In this document: positions 18,740 through 26,494 of the stretch, in pieces
How the letters are laid out: every line of letters begins with the position of its first letter
Numbering within the stretch: the first letter of the stretch is position 1
Origin: Luteimonas cucumeris
GTDB lineage: Bacteria; Pseudomonadota; Gammaproteobacteria; Xanthomonadales; Xanthomonadaceae
Direction: 5' to 3'
Assembly: GCF_007830035.1 (NCBI RefSeq)
Contig: NZ_VLKN01000005.1
Coordinates: 186,001-250,000, forward strand
Length of the DNA: 64,000 nt
Notes under the pieces: model-generated
The model's database searches: none
Seen by the model: only the letters and a program-made list of their open reading frames with translations
Told to the model about the DNA's origin: nothing
Translations under genes and position numbers: made by a program

Positions 18740-19218
18740 GCCGCTGGCGCAATCAGTGGATCATGCCGGTCAGCGTGGTGGTGGCCCTGCTGCTCGGCCT
18801 GCTGCCGCTGCCTGATTTGGTGGCGCCGTTCCGGCCCTACTGGCTGGCGCTGGTGGTGGCGTACTGGGTGATCGAGAAACCCGACAGCGCCGGGCTCGGC
18901 TTCGCCTTCATCTGCGGGCTGCTGGCCGACCTGACCATCGGTGGCGTGCTCGGCGAGCAGGCGCTGCGGCTGACGGTGATGGCCTTCATCCTCGACCGCT
19001 TCCGCGCGCGTCTGCGATTCTTTCCGCTGTCGCAGCAGTCGCTGGCGATCGGCGTACTGCTGCTCAACGATCGCGTGATCAGCGCGGCGATCCACCTGGC
19101 GCTGGGCGAGCCGCAGCTGACCGCGCAATTCTGGTGGGCGCCAGTACTCGGCGCGCTGCTGTGGGCGCCGCTGTACCTGTTGTTTGATGCGATCCGGCTC
19201 GGTCGCCGCGCACGTTGA
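18736..19218 (+). CDS. mreD: Rod shape-determining protein MreD
   Basis: MreD is a small polytopic inner-membrane partner of MreC in the elongasome. The 160-aa sequence is strongly hydrophobic, with five or so membrane helices. Family features are RPYWLALVVAYWVIEKP, the GLLADLTIGGVLGEQAL motif, and a basic end. It overlaps mreC by four bases and its stop overlaps the mrdA start (TGATG). That gives tight coupling and a fixed ratio with its partners. Length and position are typical. Confidence 0.95.
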   Translation: MSRWRNQWIMPVSVVVALLLGLLPLPDLVAPFRPYWLALVVAYWVIEKPDSAGLGFAFICGLLADLTIGGVLGEQALRLTVMAFILDRFRARLRFFPLSQQSLAIGVLLLNDRVISAAIHLALGEPQLTAQFWWAPVLGALLWAPLYLLFDAIRLGRRAR

Positions 19219-21182
19219 TGGCAAGGCGTCCGCAAAAGCGGCAGATGAAGAACCTGGTCGCCGAGGCCGACCAGTTCCGCCGCCGCGCGTTGCTGGGCTT
19301 CGGCGTGGTGCTGCTGGCGCTGGGCGGACTGGCCGGCTGGTACTTCAAGCTGCAGGTGGTCGACCACGACGACTATGCCGCCCGTGCCGAGGCCAACCGC
19401 ATCAAGCCGCGGCCGATCGTGCCCGGCCGCGGCCTGATCTACGACCGCAAGGGCCGCATCCTGGCCGACAACGTGCCCGCGTTCCGGCTGGACGTGGTGC
19501 CGGACAAGGCCGGCGACCCGAAGCGGCTGGTCGCCGAGCTGGGCCGGATCATCGCGCTGAGCCCGGAGGACATCGCCAATTTCGAGGAGACGCGCAAGGC
19601 CACGCGCAGTTTCCGGCCGGTCACGCTGAAGCTGCGGATCAGCGACGAGGAAGCCGCGCGTTTCGCAGTGGACCGCTGGCGCTTTCCCGGCGTGGAGCTG
19701 GTGCCTTACCTCAATCGTCGCTATCCGCACGGTGACCTGCTGGCGCATGTGATCGGCTACGTGTCGCGCATCGACGAGAAGGATCTCGAGACGATGGGCG
19801 AGACCAACGCCGCGTTCACCCACATCGGCAAGACCGGCGTCGAGCGTTACTACGAAGAGACGCTGCGCGGCAGGATCGGCTTCGAGCGGGTCGAGACCAA
19901 CGTCGAAGGCCGCGCGATGCGCCAGCTCGGCGTGCAGCCGGCCACGCCCGGCGCCGACCTGCGGCTGAGCATCGACCTGGACCTGCAGCGGGCGATGGTG
20001 GCGGCGTTCGGCGATCACGACGGCTCGGCGATCGCGATCGATCCGCACAGCGGCGAGATCCTGGCGATGGTCAGCCTGCCGGCCTACGACCCCAACCTGT
20101 TCGTCAACGGCATCTCGCACGCCGACTACAAGTCGCTGATCGAGAATCCGTCGCGCCCGCTGTTCAACCGCAACGTGCTCGGCGGCGGCCCGCCCGGCTC
20201 GACGGTGAAGCCGCTGATCGCATTGGCCGGTCTCGACAGCGGACTACGCCGGCCCGAGGACAAGGTGTTCTCGACCGGCGAGTTCCACATTCCCGGCCAG
20301 CGCGGCCGCGGCTGGCGCGATGCGCATGGCGGCGCCGGCTGGACCGACCTGCGCAAGTCGATCGCCGCGTCGGTGAACTACTACTACTACAAGCTCGCCT
20401 ACGAGATGGGCATCGAGCGCTTCGACCGCTACATGCAGAAGTATGGTTTCGGCGCGCCGACCGGCATCGACCTGGTCGGCGAACGCGACGGCGCGGTGCC
20501 TTCGCCGCAGGAAAAGGCCAGGCGCAGCCGCGAACCGTGGTACCCGGGCGAGACGGTGAACGCCGGCATAGGGCAGGGCTCGTGGATCGCCACCACGCTG
20601 CAGCTGGTGCGCGGCATTGCCGCGATCGCCGACGGCGGCCAACTGCGCCGGCCGCATCTGGTCGCCGCGCGCCGCGACGGCTACCGGTTGCCGTGGACGC
20701 CGCTCGAGCAGCCCGGGCCGGTGTTGATCACCGAACGGCCGGACCACCTGCGCGCGGTGCAGGAAGGCATGATCGGCACGATGATGGCCGGCGGCACCGG
20801 CCGCGCGATGGCGGTCGGCGCGCCGTACACGATGGCCGGCAAGACCGGCACCGCGCAGAAGATCAGCCGCAAGGGCGGAGCGAGTTTCAATCCGCATCTG
20901 CTGCCGTATCACCTGCGCCACCAGGCGCTGTTCGTCGGCTATGCGCCGGCGGAGAATCCCACCATCGCGGTCGCGGTCTCGGTCGAGCACGGCGGCTATG
21001 GCGGCACGACCGCCGGACCGATCGCGCGCAAGATCTTCGACGCCTGGCTGCTGGGCAAGATGCCGGAACCGGATCCGGACGCGATTCCGATCGAACCGTT
21101 GCCGGCCGCTGCTACGACCGTCGCCACCACCGTTGCCGCGCCGCAGCCCCCAGCCCCCAGCTCCCAGTCCCCGGCCCCATGA
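19218..21182 (+). CDS. mrdA: Penicillin-binding protein 2 (elongasome transpeptidase)
   Basis: PBP2 crosslinks nascent sidewall peptidoglycan and forms the synthase complex with RodA. The 654-aa protein has an N-terminal membrane helix (about 22-42), the dimerisation/pedestal domain starting near IKPRPIVPGRGLIYDRKG, and the transpeptidase domain. The active-site Ser328 lies in STVK, the SVN motif in IAASVNYYYYKLA, and KTGT at about 542. The last residues, PQPPAPSSQSPAP, come from five heptamer units at 21144-21178, an unusual addition. ATG 19218 is used; a TTG three bases earlier is the alternative. The gene is coupled to mreD and to rodA by overlaps. Confidence 0.96.
   Translation: MARRPQKRQMKNLVAEADQFRRRALLGFGVVLLALGGLAGWYFKLQVVDHDDYAARAEANRIKPRPIVPGRGLIYDRKGRILADNVPAFRLDVVPDKAGDPKRLVAELGRIIALSPEDIANFEETRKATRSFRPVTLKLRISDEEAARFAVDRWRFPGVELVPYLNRRYPHGDLLAHVIGYVSRIDEKDLETMGETNAAFTHIGKTGVERYYEETLRGRIGFERVETNVEGRAMRQLGVQPATPGADLRLSIDLDLQRAMVAAFGDHDGSAIAIDPHSGEILAMVSLPAYDPNLFVNGISHADYKSLIENPSRPLFNRNVLGGGPPGSTVKPLIALAGLDSGLRRPEDKVFSTGEFHIPGQRGRGWRDAHGGAGWTDLRKSIAASVNYYYYKLAYEMGIERFDRYMQKYGFGAPTGIDLVGERDGAVPSPQEKARRSREPWYPGETVNAGIGQGSWIATTLQLVRGIAAIADGGQLRRPHLVAARRDGYRLPWTPLEQPGPVLITERPDHLRAVQEGMIGTMMAGGTGRAMAVGAPYTMAGKTGTAQKISRKGGASFNPHLLPYHLRHQALFVGYAPAENPTIAVAVSVEHGGYGGTTAGPIARKIFDAWLLGKMPEPDPDAIPIEPLPAAATTVATTVAAPQPPAPSSQSPAP
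21144..21178. repeat. Heptamer array inside the 3' end of mrdA
   Basis: Five tandem units: CAGCCCC, CAGCCCC, CAGCTCC, CAGTCCC, CGGCCCC, ending directly before the rodA ATG at 21179. It is the same unit family as the right array in mreC, but no left partner was seen. Confidence 0.85.
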
Positions 21183-22291
21183 ACCCCATCCTGCGCTGGC
21201 TCAGCGACGTGGTCGCGCGCATCGTGCGCACGCTGGACTGGCCGCTGTGCCTGGCGCTGCTGGCGCTGATGGGCGTCAGCCTGGTGGTCCAGTACAGCGC
21301 CGGCAACAGCAGCCTGCGCCCGGTCTATGCGCAGGGCGCGCGCTTCGCCGTCGGCATCGTCGCGATGTGGGCGTTGTCGCGGCTGCCACCGATGCGGCTG
21401 CGCACCTGGACGCCGGCGATCTACGCACTGTCGCTGCTGCCGCTGCTGGCGGTGCTGCTGATCGGCACCGGCAAGCACGGCAAGCATTGGCTGGACCTGG
21501 GCGTGTTCTATTTCCAGCCGTCGGAACTGCTCAAGCTGAGCCTGCCGATGATGCTGGCCTGGTACCTGCATCGCGAGCCCCTGCCGCCGCGGCTGTCGGT
21601 GGTGCTGATCTGCGGGGTGTTGATCGCGGTACCGACCGGCCTGATCCTGCTGCAGCCGGACTTCGGCACCGCGATGCTGGTCGCGGCCAGCGGCGTGTTC
21701 GTGCTGTTCCTGGCTGGACTGTCCTGGTGGTGGTTCGGCGCCGCGCTGGCGGGGATCGCGGCGGCGGCGCCGCTGGCCTGGTTCTGGTGGCTCAAGCCCT
21801 ACCAGAAGGACCGAATCCTGACCTTCCTCGACCCGGAAACCGATCCGCTGGGCACCGGCTGGAACATCATCCAGTCCAAGATCGCGGTCGGTTCCGGCGG
21901 CCTGGTCGGCAAGGGCTGGGGTCAGGGCTCGCAGTCGCGGCTGGATTATCTTCCCGAACACACCACCGATTTCATCTTCGCGGTACTCAGCGAGGAATTC
22001 GGCTGGGCCGGCGTGGCGGTGGTGCTGTCGCTGTACCTGTTCGTGATCGGCCGCTGCCTGTGGATTGCCGCGGAAGCACGCGATACCTACTCGCGCGTGC
22101 TCGCCGGCGCGCTGGGTCTGGCGCTGTTCGTCTACGTGATCGTCAACGGCGGCATGATCTCGGGCCTGCTGCCGGTGGTCGGCGTGCCGATGCCACTGCT
22201 CAGCTATGGCGGCACCTCCGCGGTATCGCTGCTGGCCGGCATGGGCGTGGTGATGGCGGTGCGCGCGCACAAGCCGATGCATGTGCGGTGA
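21179..22291 (+). CDS. rodA: Peptidoglycan glycosyltransferase RodA
   Basis: RodA is the SEDS-family glycosyltransferase that polymerises lipid II for sidewall growth, paired with PBP2. The 370-aa protein has about ten membrane helices. SEDS signatures present are FYFQPSELLKLSLP, LLQPDFGTAM, the periplasmic loop LPEHTTDFIFAVLSEEFGW (thought to carry catalytic residues), and GVPMPLLSYGGTSAVSLL near the end. It begins at ATG 21179 overlapping the mrdA stop, and the preceding heptamer array lies where its ribosome site would be expected. Translation probably depends on coupling. It closes the tightly linked mreC-rodA unit. Confidence 0.97.
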   Translation: MNPILRWLSDVVARIVRTLDWPLCLALLALMGVSLVVQYSAGNSSLRPVYAQGARFAVGIVAMWALSRLPPMRLRTWTPAIYALSLLPLLAVLLIGTGKHGKHWLDLGVFYFQPSELLKLSLPMMLAWYLHREPLPPRLSVVLICGVLIAVPTGLILLQPDFGTAMLVAASGVFVLFLAGLSWWWFGAALAGIAAAAPLAWFWWLKPYQKDRILTFLDPETDPLGTGWNIIQSKIAVGSGGLVGKGWGQGSQSRLDYLPEHTTDFIFAVLSEEFGWAGVAVVLSLYLFVIGRCLWIAAEARDTYSRVLAGALGLALFVYVIVNGGMISGLLPVVGVPMPLLSYGGTSAVSLLAGMGVVMAVRAHKPMHVR

Positions 22292-22298
22292 GAGCCGT

Positions 22299-22439
22299 GA
22301 TTGGTGATTCGTGATTCGCAAGAGCTGTCATCCCGAGCGTAGCGAGGGACCTGCTTGCAATTCGATACATTCAAGCTCGCTGCGCTCGCTCGTGATCTGC
22401 TTCGCGCCTTAACGAATCACCAATCACCAATCACGAATC
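22299..22439. repeat. Inverted heptamer bracket after rodA
   Basis: The left array is GATTGGT, GATTCGT, GATTCGC (22299-22319). The right array is ACGAATC, ACCAATC, ACCAATC, ACGAATC (22412-22439). The interior of 92 bp contains the start of a GTCATCCCGAGCGTAGCGAGGGACCTG hairpin family member (about 22326-22352) and a degenerate partner. It fills almost all of the space between rodA and mltB. Confidence 0.85.
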
Positions 22440-22467
22440 GCGGCATCACCATGCTACCCTCGCCGCG

Positions 22468-23583
22468 ATGACACGACGCGCCCTGGCCTGCCTGCTGCCA
22501 TTCGCCCTCGTTGCGTGCGCAACGAACGCCGCGGCTCCGACTCCGCCCCCCGCAATGACACCGCCCGCGACGCCGAAACCGGCCGCGGATGCATTGCTGC
22601 CGAAGGTGCCGCAGCCACCGGAACGCCCGGTGGCACCAACCTCGGTAACCGATCCTGCGATCCCGCTGGCACAGCGCATCGACGCCTTCGTCGATTACAC
22701 GGTCAACACTTACCAGGCCGATCCTGCCGTCGTTCGCGCGACTCTGGCGCAGGCCCAGCATCAGCAGAAGATCGTCGATGCGATGTCGCGGCCGGCCGAA
22801 GCGGTCAGGCCGTGGCGCGATTACCGGCCGATCTTCCTCAATCCCGCGCGCATCGAAGGCGGCCGCGCGTTCTATGCCGCCAACCGCGAGGCGCTGGATC
22901 GCGTCGCCGCGCAGACCGGCGTGCCGGCCGAATACATCGTCGCGATCATTGGCGTGGAAACCAGTTACGGCAAGATCAGCGGCAACTATCGCGTGCTCGA
23001 TGCGCTGTACACACTCGCCTTCGGCTATCCCAAGCGCGCACCGTTCTTCGCAGGAGAACTGGCGCAGCTGTTCGCGCTGGCCAAGCAGGAGCCGCAGCTC
23101 GACATCCTCGCGCTGAAAGGCAGCTACGCCGGGGCGATGGGCATGGGCCAGTTCATGCCGTCGAGTTATCGCCTGTGGGGCAAGGACGGCGATGGCGATG
23201 GCCAGCGCGACCTCCTCACGCACCTGCCCGACGTGTTCGCCTCGATCGCGAACTACTTCGTCGTGCACGGCTGGCAGCGCGATGCGCCGGTGGTCGCACG
23301 CGCCAGCCGCGATGCCGGCGCCGCCGACTTCAAGCCCGAGTCGCTGGATCCGGTCTATCCACTGGCGGCGCTGGCCGCGCGCGGCTATCGCCCGCAGGCA
23401 GGGCAGCCCACCGCCGAAGGCGCCACGCTGCTGTCGCTGGATGGCGATGCCGGCAAGGAATACTGGCTCGGTTACCGCAATTTCTACGTCATCACCCGCT
23501 ACAACCGTTCGCCCATGTACGCGTTGTCGGTGCACCAGCTGGCGCAGGCGATCCGGGATGGCGGGACCGCGGAGGCGTTATGA
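22468..23583 (+). CDS. mltB: Membrane-bound lytic murein transglycosylase B
   Basis: MltB cleaves the glycan backbone of peptidoglycan to 1,6-anhydro ends, from the inner face of the outer membrane. The 371-aa protein begins with a lipoprotein signal (MTRRALACLLPFALVAC, Cys17), then a Pro/Ala-rich linker to about residue 60. The GH103-type catalytic domain holds Glu164 in IGVETSYGK, and the motif GAMGMGQFMPSSY follows. The C-terminal end YNRSPMYALSVHQLAQAI is typical. The stop overlaps the rlpA start by four bases, so both hydrolases are made together next to the elongasome genes. Confidence 0.95.
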   Translation: MTRRALACLLPFALVACATNAAAPTPPPAMTPPATPKPAADALLPKVPQPPERPVAPTSVTDPAIPLAQRIDAFVDYTVNTYQADPAVVRATLAQAQHQQKIVDAMSRPAEAVRPWRDYRPIFLNPARIEGGRAFYAANREALDRVAAQTGVPAEYIVAIIGVETSYGKISGNYRVLDALYTLAFGYPKRAPFFAGELAQLFALAKQEPQLDILALKGSYAGAMGMGQFMPSSYRLWGKDGDGDGQRDLLTHLPDVFASIANYFVVHGWQRDAPVVARASRDAGAADFKPESLDPVYPLAALAARGYRPQAGQPTAEGATLLSLDGDAGKEYWLGYRNFYVITRYNRSPMYALSVHQLAQAIRDGGTAEAL

Positions 23584-24908
23584 AGCACGCCGTCACAAAG
23601 AATGCCGTCATGAAGCACGGCGCTGCCATCGCATTGGTGGCCGCACTCGGCGCCTGTTCCACCGCGCCGAAGAAAAACGCGGCGCCTGCCACCGCCAGCA
23701 AGAACGGATCGCACCAGGCAGGCGCCGCGAAGAAATCGCCCTACGCACCGGCGCAGGAAGACCTGAGCAAGCGTGGCGACTACACCGCCGGCGGCCTGTA
23801 CGCGCCGCACATCCGCGACAGCGTGCCGGACGGCATCGACGATGTCGACCTGATTCCCGAACCGGAGGTCAAGGCCGAGCCGCGCTCGCGTTACGGCAAC
23901 CGCTCGCCGTACAAGGTGCTCGGCAAGTCCTACCGCGTGCTCGACAGCGCCGAGGATTACGACGAGCGCGGTACCGCGTCGTACTACGGCAACAAGTTCC
24001 ACCGTCGCCGCACCTCGTCGCTGGAGGTGTACGACATGTATGCGTTCAGCGCCGCGCACAAGACGCTGCCGCTGCCCAGCTATGCGCGCGTCACCAACCT
24101 GGACAATGGCAAGTCGGTGACGGTCCGGGTCAACGATCGTGGCCCGTTCCATGACGGCCGCATCATCGATCTCAGCTACGCCGCCGCGGTCAAGCTGGGG
24201 ATCGACCGCAAGGGCACCGGTCACGTGCGCGTCCAGGGCCTCAGCGCGAAACACGTCGACGCGGACACGCGCGTGGCCAGCGCCTCGGCATTGCCGATGG
24301 CCGCGCTGGCGGCACCGACCGCACCGGTGGCCGACACCGCGATCGACAAGCTGGTCGCGGCCTTGCCGATCGGCAGCGCCGCGGCAGCCGAGCGCAAGCC
24401 GCCCGCGACCGCACCCGAGCGCCCGGTCGGCGTTTCACCGCTGGTCAACACCGAAAACCGTTTCGACATGACCCAGAACGGCAAGGTGATGACGGCGGAT
24501 GATTTCGATGCCTGGCTGAAGGCGCGCCGGCTCAGCCTCGTCAACGGCAAGGTGCGGCCGCTCGACCGGATCGATGCGCGGCTGCAGCCGGCCGCGCCAC
24601 CGCCGGTCGCGCCCAAGGTCGCGGAGGCCAACGTGGCGCGCAAGGTCGCCGCGCAGGAACAGTCGTCCGGCAATGCCGACGACATCACCTTGCAGGTCGC
24701 CAGCTTCGCCAGCGAGCAGAACGCCAGCCGCGCGCTGGCCGTGCTCAGGGACGCCGGCATCGAGGATGCGCGTCTGCAGGGCGCCGAGGTCAACGGACAG
24801 AAGCTGTGGCGGCTGCGGGTCGGGCCCTCGCCCGGCGGCACGGCCACGGAACTTGCCGGGCGCATCGCCGGTCTGGGATTCGGCCAGCCGCGCGTGGTCA
24901 GGGATTAG
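23580..24908 (+). CDS. rlpA: RlpA-family septal lytic transglycosylase
   Basis: RlpA is an outer-membrane lipoprotein that binds denuded glycans and, in Pseudomonas, cleaves them during septation. The 442-aa protein has a lipobox at Cys26 (AALGAC), a long linker, and a double-psi beta-barrel domain (about 127-220). That domain has GTASYYGNKFH, the presumed catalytic pair Glu149 and Asp152 in SLEVYDMY, and VNDRGPFHDGRIIDLS. The C-terminal SPOR domain (about 365-442) starts near ITLQVASFASEQNA. The linker between the two domains is Ala/Pro-rich. ATG 23580 overlaps mltB; ATG 23610 is an alternative that shortens the signal's basic start. Catalytic residues are present, so enzymatic activity is plausible. 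Confidence 0.92.
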   Translation: MKHAVTKNAVMKHGAAIALVAALGACSTAPKKNAAPATASKNGSHQAGAAKKSPYAPAQEDLSKRGDYTAGGLYAPHIRDSVPDGIDDVDLIPEPEVKAEPRSRYGNRSPYKVLGKSYRVLDSAEDYDERGTASYYGNKFHRRRTSSLEVYDMYAFSAAHKTLPLPSYARVTNLDNGKSVTVRVNDRGPFHDGRIIDLSYAAAVKLGIDRKGTGHVRVQGLSAKHVDADTRVASASALPMAALAAPTAPVADTAIDKLVAALPIGSAAAAERKPPATAPERPVGVSPLVNTENRFDMTQNGKVMTADDFDAWLKARRLSLVNGKVRPLDRIDARLQPAAPPPVAPKVAEANVARKVAAQEQSSGNADDITLQVASFASEQNASRALAVLRDAGIEDARLQGAEVNGQKLWRLRVGPSPGGTATELAGRIAGLGFGQPRVVRD

Positions 24909-25024
24909 CGCCTGTTTCCTGCCTGTTGGCAGGACGGCACCGGGGTGGGCGGCACTGCTGCCTTAAAATTCGAGGATTCACCGGGCCGCATGCTTGCGCG
25001 CCTGCTTCCAGGAGTAGTTGATTG

Positions 25025-26251
25025 ATGAAGTTTCGTTCCACCCTCGGCCGCATCGCCGTCGCGACGCTGGCCACGGCCGCCGTCGGCCTCGTATTCGCGC
25101 AGTCCAAGCCCCAGCCCAAGCCGCAGCTGGCGCCACCCGCGGCGGTCGCTTCCGGCGAATTGCCGGTGCCGCCGGCGCCGGCGCCCAAGGTCGCATCGGC
25201 CTGGCTGCTGATGGATTACGCCACCGGCCAGGTGCTGGCGGGCGAGAACGTCGACGCGCGCGTGGAGCCGGCCAGCATCACCAAGGTGATGACGTCCTAC
25301 GTGATCGCCGCTGAGATGAAGAACGGCAAGATCAAGCCCGAAGACCCGGTGATGATGAGTGAGAACGCCTGGCGCAGCGGCGGCGCCGGCACCGACGGCA
25401 GCTACAGCGGCTTCGAGGTCAACAAGACCGCACCGCTGGAACAGATGGAAAAGGGCATGGTGGTGCAGTCCGGCAACGACGCGGCGATCGCGTTGGCCGA
25501 ACACGTCGCCGGCAGCGAGGAAGCGTTCGCATCGCTGATGAACCAGTACGCGCAGCGCATCGGCATGAAGAATTCGCACTTCGTCAATCCGCACGGGTTG
25601 TCGGCGCCGGAGCACTACTCGACCGCACGCGACCTGGCGCTGCTGGGACGCGCGCTGGTCCATGACTATCCGGTCGCGTACTCGCACAACAAGATCAAGG
25701 AATTCACGGTCGGCCCGATCACCCAGCCCAACCGCAATCTTCTGCTGTGGCGCGATCCCAGCGTCGACGGCATCAAGACCGGCCACCATTCCGGTGCCGG
25801 CTATTGCCTGATGGCCTCGGCCAAGCGCGGCGACCAGCGTTTGATCAGCGTGGTGATGGGCAACACCAGCGAAAACCAGCGCGCCGTCGACAGCCAGGCG
25901 CTGCTCAACTGGGGCTTCCGCTTCTTCGAAACGCACAAGCTGTACGAGGCCGGCAAGGCGGTCGCCAAGCAGAAAGTGTGGAAGGGCCAAGCCGACGAAG
26001 TGCAGCTGGGCGTCGCCGAACCGTTGCTCGTCAGCGTGCCGCGCGGCCGCTACGAGCAGCTCAAGCCCTCCATGGACGTGCCGAAGACCCTGGTCGCGCC
26101 GATCAGGAAGGGGCAGAAGATCGGCACCGCCAAGGTTTCGCTGGATGGCAAGGTGATCGCGCAGGCACCGCTGGTGGCGATCAACGCGGTCGAGGAAGGC
26201 GGTTTCTTCAAGCGCCTGTGGGACGAGTTCTGGATGTGGTGGGGTGAGTAA
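25025..26251 (+). CDS. dacA: D-alanyl-D-alanine carboxypeptidase (PBP5/6 type)
   Basis: This low-molecular-mass PBP trims the terminal D-Ala from pentapeptide stems, controlling crosslinking. The 408-aa protein has a signal peptide (MKFRSTLGRIAVATLATAAVGLVFAQ), a Pro-rich spacer, and the class C active site: Ser84-x-x-Lys87 (SITK), Ser149-Gly-Asn, and Lys251-Thr-Gly. A PBP5-type beta domain follows, and the end FFKRLWDEFWMWWGE is a C-terminal amphipathic helix that anchors it to the inner membrane. ATG 25025 is preferred over a TTG immediately upstream. It closes the wall cluster, with a strong terminator 95 bp downstream. Confidence 0.97.
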   Translation: MKFRSTLGRIAVATLATAAVGLVFAQSKPQPKPQLAPPAAVASGELPVPPAPAPKVASAWLLMDYATGQVLAGENVDARVEPASITKVMTSYVIAAEMKNGKIKPEDPVMMSENAWRSGGAGTDGSYSGFEVNKTAPLEQMEKGMVVQSGNDAAIALAEHVAGSEEAFASLMNQYAQRIGMKNSHFVNPHGLSAPEHYSTARDLALLGRALVHDYPVAYSHNKIKEFTVGPITQPNRNLLLWRDPSVDGIKTGHHSGAGYCLMASAKRGDQRLISVVMGNTSENQRAVDSQALLNWGFRFFETHKLYEAGKAVAKQKVWKGQADEVQLGVAEPLLVSVPRGRYEQLKPSMDVPKTLVAPIRKGQKIGTAKVSLDGKVIAQAPLVAINAVEEGGFFKRLWDEFWMWWGE

Positions 26252-26345
26252 GCGCGTTTGCAAGCCGCTGGCTTGCGCGCTAGCAAACGTCCGATCGCCA
26301 CGCGATCGGGCCGCGGAATGATCCGGCACACCAATCGCGTATCAG

Positions 26346-26375
26346 AAAAAAGACCGGCGAAAGCCGGTCTTTTTC
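26346..26375 (+). terminator. Rho-independent terminator after dacA
   Basis: AAAAAAGACCGGC-GAAA-GCCGGTCTTTTT: a 12-bp stem with GAAA loop and A/T tracts on both sides, so it can work in both directions. It ends the dacA transcript and possibly also the leftward CadC-like gene. Confidence 0.9.
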
Positions 26376-26494
26376 GTTTGCGGCAACGATCAGGTCGTTG
26401 GACCGACGGTCGTCGCAACAGCTTCCATCGCTGCTCAAGACACGGCGCAGCAGAATGGGCAAAGAACGCGCCGTGATTCGTGCCCGATGCCGGT

